From Diploscapter coronatus (lineage: Eukaryota; Nematoda; Chromadorea; Rhabditida; Rhabditidae), in the NCBI GenBank assembly GCA_964036155.1, contig OZ038423.1, positions 49,243,249 through 49,307,248 on the forward strand: DNA of 64,000 nucleotides, written 5' to 3'. Made by a program: the position numbers and the translations under genes. Shown piece by piece: positions 10,643 through 22,698 of this stretch; positions within the stretch are counted from its first letter, which is position 1; every line of letters begins with the position of its first letter. Below the pieces are notes generated by a model that was not told where the DNA came from, did no database searches, and saw only the letters and a program-made list of their open reading frames with translations.

Positions 10643-12800
10643 ATGATAGAAGAAGGCAATAATTTTCAAATTTTTTTAGTATTCAATATATTTGCGTGCC
10701 TTTGGACTGCATCTGTCCGTAATTTGAAGCTGAAAATTACACTTCTCGAATATTTGTCTCACAGAACACGAAAACTTAGTTTATTTGCAAAGAGAATGAT
10801 CGAATGTCCCCCGTTTCAAAAGGAAACTCCAGTTTATTCTGTAATGCTTCACGTTATCTATTTCGTATTCACAGTTATGGAAGGGTTCATGATCCCGGCT
10901 ATGATATTCAAGTGCCCAAAACGAGTGAAAAGTATCAAATATTATTTTATTCTGTTGCAATTTGTCGGGAATTTGTGCATTTTTATGCCGACTGAAGGTT
11001 AGATATTTTAGGCCAGCTTTAAAGTTGTGAACATTTACTGATTTCGAGTCTAGTTTGAATTCAAATTGAGCAAAAAATGTCGATTTCAAATTAAAATATC
11101 ATTTGGAAGAGCACAGAGTGTTGCTTAAATCAAGATTTTTTTTTTGTCAAACTGAGAATTTTCAGGCTTGAGGATATATTATTATTCCCCACTTTTACTA
11201 CTGAAAACCGAAGGGCTGTTAAATTATCTGGGCATAGATCCAGCTAACCAAATTATTCTCCTAATCTCATCTATATTTTTATCGATGGCTGTTATCACGT
11301 AATTTTCCATAGCGAATTTAAAAATATTGTGAAATTTTTAGCGAAATGTTTCTCGCTCGCTTGAAAGCCATTGTTAGTTATAAGAAAAGGTCCATACGAT
11401 TTATCGTGATCAACATTGTCACAAAAATCATATTTGCCATTTTTATTGGCGTTCTGTTTATCAATATTTACGACAATATTAAATATCAATTTGGAGTACT
11501 TTGTAATCAGAAGATCTGGGATCGATATGTTGTAAGGTTTCCCTCCATATATACTCAAGTTTTCAATTTTATTTCTAAAAAAATATTCGGAGTAAATTTG
11601 ACTGAAACTTCGAGAAATTGATATTTCAAACGTTCTAACTTCTAGCCTTTTTCCTTAAATAAAAACAAAAAATACACTCGAAACACAATTTTAACGTCCC
11701 TGGCTTATTCTAAAAAATATCAAAGCGCACTTTTACCGTAATCAGATAAACAGGAAGTGTCTAAGATGATTTTACTTTAATCATACTATTTTGTGATCAG
11801 AATGAAACAGGTGAAAATTCCTACACTTGTTTATTTTTCAGAACTACACCTGCTATGAGTCAATAAAGGAAGTGGGTGCTTGTGGCTACGGGTCTACGGA
11901 TGAAACGGTCGACAGCTACTTCATGACAAGAGCTTATTGGGAAAGAGTTATCATCGATTACTCTATGCGATGGATCGCGTTTCTGGGCGTGATTGGAATA
12001 GGTAAGAATTCTTTTTACGAAAAGGTCGTTTTCAATTTGAAGTATTTTAAATTTTACTCATTCGAAAATGTCGTTAAAAATTTCTAAAAGGCAGCTTGTA
12101 AACCACACGACATGAGAAATAGTGTGAGAAAAGAAATCCTATCAGCCAATACCCTACCCAAGCCACACTATTTCGCATGTCTTGAGGCCTTGATGTCGTG
12201 CGATTCCGAATAGCCCATTTTCAGTTATTATTTATATCGCCCGACTGACTTATACCGAAATGCGTAAATTTCGACGAATGTCATCAACTGCGAAGAGTCG
12301 AATGGAAATTATCCTTATGAAAGATTCGATTATGCAGGTACATTTTCGTAAATTTTGCGAATATTTTTCTTTAAATTTAGATCATCGTACTATTTTCATT
12401 CATGTCAGTACCAATTGCGATATTAGTTATTTCTTTTATCTACAACATTTATGCACAAAGTAAATTATTTTTTTAAATTTGGAAAAAGACAGTAATCAGG
12501 ATATTTAGGCCTGGTTAATGCAGCAATTCTAACTTTATCTTCTACAGGGATATTTTATGAGCTCTACATGATCTTATTCCTGAGCTATGTAAGGGAAGCT
12601 GCATTGGGCATGATCCGGTGCATATTTAGAAAGGATAAGAAGAAGTAAGTCGTTTTTTCACCAAGTTTTTTTTTTTTAATAATTTGAAATTCAGGGAAGA
12701 AAGCAGTGTAACTGGAAGAGTGGCTGTCATATCTTTAAGTCGTAAACTGCATGCAGAAACTCGAAAAAGCATACTATGTAAAAATAAAAATATTAACTAA
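10643..12800 (+). CDS. Divergent 7TM receptor, SRH/SRI/STR-like
   Basis: The predicted product is a 410-residue serpentine receptor, probably chemosensory. Exons in phase: 10643-10997, 11166-11298, 11342-11531, 11842-12001, 12225-12337, 12381-12459, 12548-12644, 12695-12800 (TAA). The N-terminal half resembles SRH/SRI receptors: a CPPF start, a helix over about residues 65-85, SIKYYFILLQF, then SPLLLLKTEGLL before helix 4. The C-terminal half adds a TYTEMRKFRR loop and two more helices, ending in a basic tail. Met10643 gives an extra hydrophobic N-terminus; Met10796 (MIECPPF) is an equally good or better start. The long intron 11532-11841 joins two halves that could conceivably be two genes, but the phases agree and there is no start in the second half. 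The subfamily is uncertain. Intron 12002-12224 contains a hairpin repeat. Confidence 0.65.
12103..12201. repeat. Hairpin repeat in receptor intron
   Basis: GACATGAGAAATAGTGTG (12109-12126) and its near-perfect inverted copy (12164-12181) are nested inside an outer pair, ACGACAT and ATGTCGT. This is a roughly 100-bp foldback within intron 12002-12224. Confidence 0.65.
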
Positions 12801-12895
12801 ACAGGTGTTAGGATTTTATGATTGCTCTTGTTATTAAATAATAATAAACAGTTTTTTCTTAATATTATTTATCATCACATTGCACGATAAGTTGT

Positions 12896-12992
12896 GGCTC
12901 CGGGCCGATTCCCCCCACTCTCCCTAAACTCATTAAAACATAGTGGCGGAAAAGTGGTTGGTTTTAAAAGTGGGGGGAGTCGGCCCGGAGCC
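12896..12992. repeat. GC-rich 24-bp inverted repeat
   Basis: The arms at 12896-12919 and 12969-12992 are inverted copies with one mismatch and begin GGCTCCGGGCCGA. The spacer is about 49 bp. It lies about 95 bp after the receptor stop codon. The GC-rich arms are unlike the surrounding AT-rich DNA; this could be a foldback element or a transcription-end hairpin. Confidence 0.8.
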
Positions 12993-13282
12993 AAAAATGA
13001 ATAAAAATTTCTTTTAATTCCGAAAACTCAGGCATCAGATTGTCTTTCCTGGAGTCGACGCAAGCGAACTGTAAAATATAAAGAGGATAGATGAGCGGAT
13101 ATACAAATTTTCAAAAATGTGGGAAAGTTTAAATTCCATCTAATCACTTTTTGGGAGATACTGAATTTCGGTTGGCCTCAGTGAAGAGCAAGGAAAAGAT
13201 GTGAGAGTAGGAGAAAATAGTATCAGCTTTTCATCGGGCATCAACAATCACGGTATTTATTTTCACCGAGATTTACCGGAAT

Positions 13283-15522
13283 TTAGTAATTTTTTCTCTT
13301 AAGTTTTGTGTGGAAAATAAATTCAACCCGACCTGCTTCGAAATTCCTGCTAATAGCGTTAGCGACTCGATTTCTGCAATGCACAGACTGGAGGGGGATG
13401 CCGATTCGCAGCAGGGAAAAATTCGACTCTACACTTCGCGATACGTCCTCTTCGTATTTGAAACCGAGCACGGATTGTTTCTGCAAATCGAATTTCTATT
13501 CTTTATGAATGAGTCAATAAAAATAGTTATTGATTTTCAACTTTTGGCGAGCCAAATTTGAGAACATTCACTTTTTCTTGAAATCCGCTATTAGCAAGAC
13601 CACCTCCAATCGCTTAAAAATTGTTTGAATTGGAAAAATAAATAAAAAATATCTAAATTTTATCATCAAAAACCTTGAAAAGAATGATCCTACGCGCAAA
13701 TACGCGTGTGGGTACCAAATACTTTGGCTTTTTATAGTATCTTTTCGGAGGGTTTTGGTTAACACTACTGTAAGCTCTTATTTCTAGGTTTTTGAAAATA
13801 ATCAAATAGATGTAAATTTGTAAAATTATCATTTTCGAATTTTTAGTAAAAACGTATGAAAAACAGACCTGATTTTCAGCCTTGAACTCGATGACTGACT
13901 GAGTTCTGAGCAAGGATTTCACGAGTCTGACGACCATTTTGGGTGAGATGAAATTGGACTCGACGTTGATTGCCGAGAGGGATTTCGAATGTTCTAGTAG
14001 GTGCACCAGGAACTGAAAGTAAAAAAAATTTGGTATTACTTGAAAAATTAGAAAAAATAGAATTTACAAATCGTGATTTGAATAAAAAATAATAGAGAAA
14101 TCCAAATTTCCAAAACCTGTGCCTCCTGATCTCCAATAGCCGTGTTGGCGAGGCTGATCTTCTCGATATGAGTGCTTTTCTGCGCGGCTTTCATGAGGGC
14201 GTGAATTCGTTCCTGGGAAATTGGAAATGAAAATTCATACACTCAATTATTCTGAGAGCCTTTTATGGTTCGCCCAGAAACTTCATATTTGAAGAATCCA
14301 AATCGACTGTTTTTCTTGAAGATAAATTCTCTTGATTTTTAACTTACCCTGGAGACCCTCTTCATGTTGTTGAGATTGACCTCCGTCAAGTGTTCATCAT
14401 CCGATTTCAGCCTTCGAATGCAGTCCTCTACATCAGTGCAGTTTTCTGGCTCATGAGTGAATACCTTGCTTTCGATTGGAGCTGAGGTGGCGACGTCTGA
14501 ATTATCGATTTTCCAAGAACTTGGATTAAAACGCTCGAAAATATCGCAACAGCGTTACTTCAGAACATGAAGAAATAGTGTACAAAATGATAGCAATCTT
14601 TATCCTCTCCTTCACTTACATACTACCTAGTTACGTCGCGACGTTGAGCTTTTGCGACATTTCCAAATTCACGACGACTTTTCACTATACTCCATTATCT
14701 GCGAGAAAGTCGTTGTCTACTGTTCAAGGCAGAGGCGATGGTACGAGCCGCGAATAAAAAGTGTAGCAAGAGAGGAAAGCGAGAGAGTCAGAGACTAGAG
14801 TTAACGAAAAGCCTCGTACCTTCCCTTTTCCCGCTAGGAAGAGAGGCATTCTCATTATAATGGAAAGTAGTCTTCATTTTAAAGATGGATCAGAAATCTT
14901 AACAACCACTTTGTCGTGAAAAAGTTCTTTTTCATGGTTTATGAAATTCTTGCATAAGGAAAGCCCTACCCGAGAAATCGAGTCCGATTCTTCCAAAAAT
15001 TGTCATGTTTCTCACGGAATCGTTCAAAGTGTCCTGCACAGAGAATCGATGCGATCCGATCAGATCTGCCAAATCGACGATGATGCGGCCATTCGACACG
15101 TCGCCTGACGAGCAATTCAGTTCCTGAAAATATTTTCGAAAATGATGTTTTTCATTTTTTCAAATTTTCACCAACTTCATCACTGTCCAGACTGAGTTCA
15201 ATTGGCATTTCCATGTGCCCGTTTCTGATTCTTGTCGAATTTTCTTTCAAAGCGGATGTCTGAAACAATCACCTTACAACACTAGAAACCGATTTTTTGT
15301 ATTTTTCATGACAAGACAGTGAATACATTGATTTATAGAGGCTAAAAGTCACTAAAATTATCATAGATTTCTTGATTTCACCTGTTTTCTCTTGTTTTCA
15401 TCCGAAAACGGCACGACGTTTTTCTTGTCCTCGACTTTCGTCAGTTCCTTCTCGAGAAATTGCGTCAGCTGATCGAAGGATGTTGAGGATTTTGCTTTCA
15501 GACTGCTCGTTTCAAACGGCAT
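13283..15522 (-). CDS. Tropomodulin
   Basis: Tropomodulin caps the pointed ends of actin filaments in muscle and membrane skeletons and binds tropomyosin. Exons on the minus strand: 15522-15382, 15259-15176, 15123-14970, 14496-14348, 14212-14117, 14012-13869, 13480-13283, giving 321 residues (family usually 340-400). The N-terminus has the conserved FDQLTQFLEKELTKVED segment. From about residue 127 comes the leucine-rich cap domain, with LTEVNLNNMKRV, then IEKISLANTAIGD, then LSAINVESNFISP, then a last exon with SVLGFKYEEDV and LLRIGIPLQ. These are the hallmark repeats of the family. The N-terminal half is shorter and less conserved than in vertebrates. An acceptor-like TTTTTTAG lies just upstream of the start codon, so there may be a 5' UTR intron or trans-splice site. 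C. elegans has two such genes; I cannot say which is the orthologue. Confidence 0.92.
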
Positions 15523-15825
15523 TGAAGTTCTAAAAAAGTAATAAACGGAGGAAAAACTAACCAAAAAATAGATAAATTTGCCATTAAGCAAATCTGCTAA
15601 AAAGCAACCAAATGCAAGAATTCAAATTCAAAGAGCCAATTTGCATTACTTTTTGAAAAGTTCACTAAATTTTCGGAACTGCACCCATATAAAAATGAAA
15701 GAAGACTTTATTCTACAATTTCGGCTTTTTTTCTGGATCAGAATTAGCTGTTATTCGAGTGGAAGGTGAAGTTTCGCAGTATTTCTTCTGCTTTTTCTTT
15801 CTTTTCTTCTCTTTGATCGACTCCA

Positions 15826-16095
15826 GGGCTTGGACCCAAGTTCAACTTACAACCCTTGCAAGTTCATTTACAGGTGTTGTAAGTTGAACTTGGGCCTAAG
15901 CCCAGAAAACGCTAGAGGTCCCGAATAGCTCCGCAGTTTAGCTCTCAATTTAGACTATTCGCTTCACAGTGCATCAACAAAGATTCAAAATCAGCTTACA
16001 TTGTAAGATCGAGCGTTGATAATGCTACTATTCGTTGCAGCAACAAAGGGAAACTCGCAACCAGAATTACGGAGTTATTCGAGACCTTTAGCGTT
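15826..16095. mobile_element. Compound hairpin element
   Basis: Two inverted pairs lie side by side. A 28-bp pair (15826-15853 and 15876-15903, two mismatches) begins GGGCTTGGACCCAAGTTC, and a 26-bp pair (15908-15933 and 16070-16095) begins AACGCTAGAGG. The element lies between tropomodulin and the acyl-CoA synthetase gene. There is no coding capacity. Confidence 0.75.
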
Positions 16096-16286
16096 CTTTT
16101 TCATTTGGCTATCGTAATCAGCATGCTTGATTTGAGTTATTCACCAATTTTGAGCAGGATCCGCGATTTACACTGTTTACATTCCTTGTAAATACTACTA
16201 AATAAATTTTCCAAAATGTTCAATAAGATATTTTTAAAAATTTTATTGGTTTTTAGGCTAGTACTGATCGAATCTTCTCGATTTCA

Positions 16287-19200
16287 TCATTCATTGAAGT
16301 GCGTCTTGATGTGTTCAAGACCGAGCAGTTTGGTGGTGATTTCGCGAAGTTCGTATTTCTTCACCTGAAGAAAACTTATCTATCAACAATTTAGATGACC
16401 TGCTGAAAATTTGCATCATTTTTAGAAAAAAAGTCGAGTAAAATATAAAGATTTTTTGCAGTAAGAAAAAGTGACATTAATGGAAATATCCTTTTAGAAC
16501 TTGAAAAATCTCAACCTTTCCAGTAGCGGTCAACGGGAAATCAGTTTCCTCTCGCACGACGACGTATCTCGGCACTTTGTAATAAGCTATCTGAAAATTT
16601 CGCAATTAAAAAATATTCGAAAAAAATAGTTTACTTTTTCCTTGCATTTCCCGATGATGTATTCCTCGGTGATTCTGTCGATGAGCCCATGCTTCGGCCG
16701 GACCCACGCACAGACCGCCTCGCCGTAGCGCTCGTCTGGCACGCCGATCACCTGCAAATGTAAGCCCCTTTTAGCGTATTTTTCTTTTATTCATACTATT
16801 TCTCAAAAAAGAGGATGGCAACTAGAGTACTCGGAAGTTTGCCGTTTTCAAGGAACTAGGTAAGTTATTGAAAAAAAAATCATATACGTTTCTGAATGAT
16901 AGGATAGATTTCGGAATTTGTTTTCAAGTAGGTCATTGTGAAGGAAAAACAACTTTGATGTAAAAATGTCTACCTGCACATCGGCAACTCCCTCAAGCTT
17001 GAAAATGAACTGTTCGATTTCGGTCGGGTAGACGTTTTCCCCTCCTCTACAAATCATGTCCTTCATTCGGCCAACGATGCTCAGCGTTCCGTCCGGATTC
17101 ATCAGGGCTGTGTCTCTGAAAAATTTCTAAAATAAAAGAATTTCGAAATGCATAGCACTCAAATTTTGCACTGGTATCTAATCTTCTAGTTTGAAAAATC
17201 ATATTTTTCAAGTAAAAACCCAAATTTACCCAGTTCTGTACCACCTGTCCGAAGAAATCTCCTTCCGAGTTTTTTCTTCATCGTTGTAGTAGCCCAACAT
17301 CGTCATGTATCTACAATTTAAAAAATACTCAAAAAGAGTAAAAAATAATTTAATTTTTTCAATTTGTGAAACTCTCTTACCCCCTAGCCCACAATTCACC
17401 CTTTTCGCCTCGCTTCACTGCGACTCCATTTTCATCGACGATTAGCAACTAAAATCGTAATTTTCAAAAGTTGAGCAATTTTGACTATTTCTGCAAACCT
17501 CAACATGAGGAAGGGCCGTGCCGACGGACTTGATTCGATCGAAGGCGTCTTTTTCGGTTTCTGAAAAGAATAGATCATTTAAATCCAGAAATAAAAGGTG
17601 TTCAAGTATAGGAAATTCCTACTTTATGCAGTTTTTCAATCATCCTTCAGGAAGTTCATCAATGTTTCATTATCAAAACTGCTTGGTCTCAAAAAGTGAG
17701 TGAGCTTTTAAGATTAGCTTTCGAGCAATTTTGGCTAGTAGAAATAACAACTACAACTGTTGAAGAAAAAAATAAAAGAAAATCCCACCACTCATGGTAA
17801 CAACTGGGGACAGCTCAGTCGTTCCATACAAGATGTAGATGTCCCTCGCGCTGATGTCGTTCACCAACTTCTCGCACAGCGCCTGAGGACACGGCGCGCC
17901 CGCCATGAACGCTGAAAGTTCCCTTATTTTTTGTATTTTAGTTTTAATAAAATGCCTCCTTTCAAACTGGAAACATCGAATTTCTTCTCGTCGAGTCGCG
18001 AAAGTACGTCGATGAACATCGTCGGAGTTCCATAGAGAAAAGTGCATCTGGAAAATCAATAATCAAAAACTGAGAATCAAAAATGTCAATTAAAAAATAC
18101 AGAAAGTTTGATTTCTTCAAAGATTTCAAAATGTATGAAATTTTGCACTTTTCCATTTCAATTGCCTCGAGCACCTTCACGGGATCGTAGCTTTGCGACG
18201 GGAAAACACAAGTTTGTCTAAAAAATCGATTTCGTTTTCTAGGAGACGATCAAAATACCCGTGATTGACCGCATTCATCACTCCGATCACGCACCCGAAG
18301 CAGTGATACAAGGGGTTCGGAAGGCACAGACGGTTGAACTGAAATTTTAAAAATCGGGAAAATTAAATAAAAAATAGCGCCCCCAAATTGCGCTTTGGGA
18401 TAACTTTTCGAACAGATAGCTAGTCTGGGTTGTAAATAAGGCTTCTGTAAAGAAAAAAAATCACCAAAATGAACACGTTTTCGCAAACGAAGTATTGTTC
18501 GTGCGTGACTATGTCGGAATTGTGGTCTGATTTTTGGCACCGAATCATTTTTATTAAGGTTATCGTCGATCTAGACTAGGTCTTTTATGATATTTTGAGC
18601 TTGAAGGGCACTCCCTTCCTAAACTTTCTGCTTCAAACAACATGTTTCTACCAAAAATACAATTTTACAAGAGAGCGGGGCTTGGGGACTCAAGAATAAG
18701 TACGATTTAAAAAATATATTCCAGAAGCCATATCCAACAGTAAAAATTAGTGGCAGAGTTTTTACCTGCTTGTTCCACCCAGTTCTCAGTCCGATGAAGT
18801 ATCCATTGTTGACGACGTTGTGATGCGTCAGGGTGGCCGCTTTCGGGAATCCGGTTGTGCCCTAAAATTAAAATTAAGAATATAGGGAAAAATTCAAACC
18901 TTGAAAACGCTTATAATTTTTACCAAAAAATCTCTATTCACACTAATGAACTGCATGTCAAGCATAATTGTCAGATAAAGTCAAAATTCAAAACAAGTTT
19001 TCAATTTTATCTTATTATTTATTTTTTTGGAATTTTCATAATTTCAAACCTACACTAGTGAACTGTATGTTGACGGGATCATCGGGTCGAACTCGGTTTT
19101 CTGTTTCTTCGAGAAGTCGTCTTGCGTCGCTGCCCACTCCATTGATTAAGTCATTGAATTGCCAGGCACCTCTAGTAATGAGAAAATTCATAAAAAATCT

Positions 19201-20817
19201 AGTCAAAGCATTTTTAAGAGAAAAACTAGATTCTCACGGAATAGGATTCTTCTCGCCGACGACAATGACATGTTCGAATTCAGGGAGTTTGTGGGTGTGC
19301 ACGCGGCCGATACCCGGTCTTCCCAGGGCTATTTCAGGGACTGTCTGAATTTTTGAGTATTTTTCAGAGAAAATACAAATTCCCGTGTTTAGTACTTATA
19401 GAAATTCATTTAACAAATATTTACCTCGACAAGGTCCTTGATGAAGGTGCAGTGTTTGTGTTGTTTGGGAGTGACGATGCAGCGAACGCCTACTTTCTTC
19501 AGTGCAAATGTCAGTTCTTCCGGTTTGTATGCGGGATTGATGTTTACCTGGAAATCATACATTTTCTAAATTCGTCAAAATTTCAGCCACTTTTGTCGCA
19601 AAATAACGCTGATAAAGAAGAAAATGTTGGTTAATTCTCCTGTATTTCTAAGAAAATTCTTGATCTAAAAACACACTTGCACAAGCCCAGCCATCGCGGT
19701 GGCAAATTGCATCAGCACCCACTCGTAATAGTTGTTGCCTGGAATGAGTTTTTTCAATCTTGTTTGTTTTGTTTTTTTTTTTTTAAATCTAACCCCAAAC
19801 TCCGACGCGATCCCCAGGCCTCAGACCCAAATCAAGTAGACCGGCTCCAACCAGACGAGCCTGAAGATACAAAGTTATGGATTCTAAAAAGAAATTCTCA
19901 GCTCTCTTCTAAAAATTCAAGATTTTCAAATGCTTACCTCTTCATAGACCTGGGAAAACGACCGTCGCACGTTCTGCTCGCGAAAAATCATGAAGTCCTG
20001 ATCGGGCAATCGATCCGCGGTTTTTCGCAGAGTCTCACCGACTGTCTCAAATTTTATCAATCACAATTTTTCTCAAAACGTTAAATTCAATAAAATGAAG
20101 CCTTATCGTTTCTAACTGCATTTGCATAATTTCAAAATTTAGTCACAAATTATAGGATGCTTCCCTCCAATCTCTTCGGCTATGCTTTACTAAAGAACTA
20201 CAAATCTCCAAATTTTACTACTAGTAAAAATGTTCAGTCTGATCTTCGTTTTCTCCAAGTTTCATTTCTTTACAGAAAATTGCACTTATTGTTTTTTCAG
20301 TCCCGAGTAAACTATACACAACTTTTCTCATCACTATCAGAAACTGACTTTAGCCATAAGTCCCCCCCCTCTTAATTTATCGGGATTGCCTACCTGATAG
20401 AGCAGAGGAACGTCGCTGATTCCGTGCGCGTAGCTCAGCTGACTCGAGTCTGGAACAGGTCGGGTGCTGAAAATTAGATTTTTACAACAATTGGAGGAAA
20501 ATGTCAAATCTTCAAGAAAATTAGATCTTTTTTTTTGCAGAGAATCGCTTTATCACCACCATGCTAGATGAAATTTCGTTTTCGGTTCCGGATTTCAAGA
20601 ATGTTCAATTTCTTCCCAACGTGTTTACCACCCAAATAAAAAGAAGACATGCTCTTTTTCCCTCTCGACATGACAGTTTTTCTGTAGATCGATTTGCGAG
20701 TCACGTTTTGAGAAGTCTGGTCAAGTTTTCCTTTTCCAACCTCTGCAAGCTGTTTTTCTGTCGATGCGCGCTTCTCGCAAGTCGATTTCCAAAGTGACCG
20801 AGGAATTTGTGAGCCAT
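16287..20817 (-). CDS. acsf2: Medium-chain acyl-CoA synthetase, ACSF2 type, mitochondrial
   Basis: This enzyme activates fatty acids to acyl-CoA using ATP, most likely in mitochondria. Twenty minus-strand exons join in phase: 20817-20741, 20466-20394, 20045-19938, 19860-19794, 19738-19677, 19547-19425, 19344-19238, 19171-19054, 18861-18766, 18338-18259, 18217-18149, 18047-17956, 17911-17789, 17560-17499, 17448-17381, 17310-17230, 17115-16974, 16751-16635, 16590-16516, 16364-16287. The product is 605 residues, against about 615 for human ACSF2. An Arg-rich N-terminus ([13 protein letters not shown]) fits a mitochondrial presequence. The ATP loop TSGTTGFPK is near residue 245, LYGTPTMF near 330, YGTTELSP near 385, [15 protein letters not shown] near 485 and the C-terminal TGK near 580. 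The intron after 17956 has a GC donor: using it preserves the family's spacing, while a nearby GT would delete four residues. The first exon was chosen for phase and presequence character. Confidence 0.93.
18527..18620. repeat. Dispersed repeat, copy A
   Basis: It shares CTGATTTTTGGCAC and TTATCGTCGATCTA, in the same order and with similar spacing, with 37410-37500. Copy A lies in the intron 18339-18765 of the acyl-CoA synthetase gene. Confidence 0.6.
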
Positions 20818-20820
20818 TTC

Positions 20821-21140
20821 ATGGATAAGGGAACGGTCAAATGGATCAGTGAGTTAGTTGAAAATGAGAAAATCTCAAAAATTCTGATCAAATGTCGATG
20901 TATTCGAATTTTCGCTGAGCATGTTAAAAATTTGCTTTTTCAGCATATTTTCTCCAAGAAAAGAAGTATGTTTATCAAAGTTTGAGGAAAAATACTTCCG
21001 AAGAATATACCTTATCACGGGATCTTCATGTCGAATTGCAACCGAAATTGATCGAGCCGACTTTTTTCGAAGATCATCTCGAATTCGCGGTCTGGAGATT
21101 TTCAGAAGATTGCGGCACTTCATTAAATTGGAAGAAGTAG
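20821..21140 (+). CDS. Small hypothetical protein, head-to-head with acsf2
   Basis: A two-exon model, 20821-20848 and 20944-21140, gives 74 residues starting MDKGTVKW and ending SLNWKK, charged and soluble, with no recognised domain. The 95-nt intron has GTGAGT and TTTTTCAG ends. The frame is also open upstream to 20674, so the true start may be earlier. Its start codon lies three bases from that of acsf2 on the other strand. If both are real they share one promoter, or their leaders overlap. The second exon reads protein-like (PTFFEDHLEFAVWRF), which is the main support. It may still be spurious. Confidence 0.35.
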
Positions 21141-22698
21141 GTTAATTAGCAGGTAATTCGGTTAGAAAATTTCGAATGTTTGCAGTTAGATGGCGAAGGG
21201 CTTTGACTCCTGGCTTGTCGCATGTGTTTTCAAGCCCTTCACACTCGTTATCTGCCTTTCTCTTCATTTCTTCCTTTCTCTAATGCACCTTTGTTTCATT
21301 TTTCCTAGGTAAAAACTACTCGTCGAGGTTCTTGAAAATGATCAAATTTCGAAAACTCAAGAATCTGTAATCTTCGATCTTTTGCCGTAAGATGTTCATC
21401 AATAAGGTAACTTATAAAGTTCTTCATACTTTGAACACCTCTAAATTTTTGAATCTGCACTCTATGATGACAACTTATTGTATCTGATACGTTTTAAATT
21501 TGGCAAAGATAAGTTCTAATTTCAGTTCCAGATAAAGACTGAGAGAATATGAGCATTCTGGCTGAATTTTAGAGTAATAATTCACTTTCTCGCAAAATAT
21601 TTAGCATTTCTGAAATGTTTGATCTTAAATCAACTCACTTTCAGTTGATCGTTCTCTGCCTATTTCATCAAAATTGCCTGCCTCGTGGAAAGGGGCTCTT
21701 CTTTCTGCGTCAATATTTCGATCTTCAGGTTTCAAACATGAAGACACACAAATTTTTGAACATCTGAAATTTAGTAACTTAGTGCGGAAAAGTCGACCAT
21801 CATTTTTCAATCAAAAACGAATTGGTATTACAAATTTAAGAGTTCAGCTATTTTTTAAAAATATTCTCTCCTGGGTTCATATGACCGATAAAGCAAAAGT
21901 TTCCTACTCAAGCTTACTTATTACCGATTTATTCAATCATATTGATTATAAAAAGATCACACACACATAACAGCAACAAAATAATCGACAAAATAAATAA
22001 ATACCGACGTTAATTAGATTAGAGGTTATTTCAGATGATTATTATGAAGTGACAAATAAAAGAAAATAACAACAACCAACAGTAGAAAAACTCGTAAATA
22101 AGTTGAGGTAATAACTAGAGATAACTGACAAATTAGGTGATAATTAGTGGCTAATTAATAGATAATGGAATAGATTTGAGGACTAACAGATCTTGGAAGT
22201 AACTAGATTTGTCAATGGAAAGACTTGAAGTTTCAAGAAAGAAAAGGGCAAAATGACAAAATGATAGAGGGTTTTTGTGAGAAAAAAAAGTATTATTTCG
22301 CAAGGAAATAACTTCAAAAGTTGGCGAAATAAAGCGATTTTTGTGAGATTCAAGTGGAAGGTATTTAAAGAAAATTTTCCTATAATTATTTCGCACAAAA
22401 TTGTAAAAAAAAAACCTCAAAAAAGTTCATTTTGTGCGAAATAGATTTCATGGATTTTTGAAAATGTCAAATTTAATCGTTGAAAAAGAAATGAGTCAGT
22501 CCGTCGAGTTATGGATGAAGAGGGAGAATTTTGGAGCTTCTTGGTCTGGAACAGAGTCAAGGTTTTTTCTGGAACATAATCAAATTTGCTCTAGAACAAA
22601 TAAAATATGCTCAAACTAATGCTAGAGCTGTTTTAGACGATATTAAAACTGTTCTAGAACTGAATCAAGAGACATTTCAGGAAAAAGTGAGTACCTTT
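21141..22698. other. Non-coding stretch, no supported gene
   Basis: This 1.5 kb AT-rich stretch lies between the small + ORF and the 3' end of the minus-strand gene at 22699-23999. No family signature is seen. From 22544 to 22704 several TTCTGGAA or TTCTAGAA palindromes recur; a + strand frame through them (22531-22690) is open but without a recognisable product. Confidence 0.35.

Noticed and set aside
21674..21970. 98-codon + strand ORF
   Set aside because: AT-rich, no motif, no supporting splice sites.
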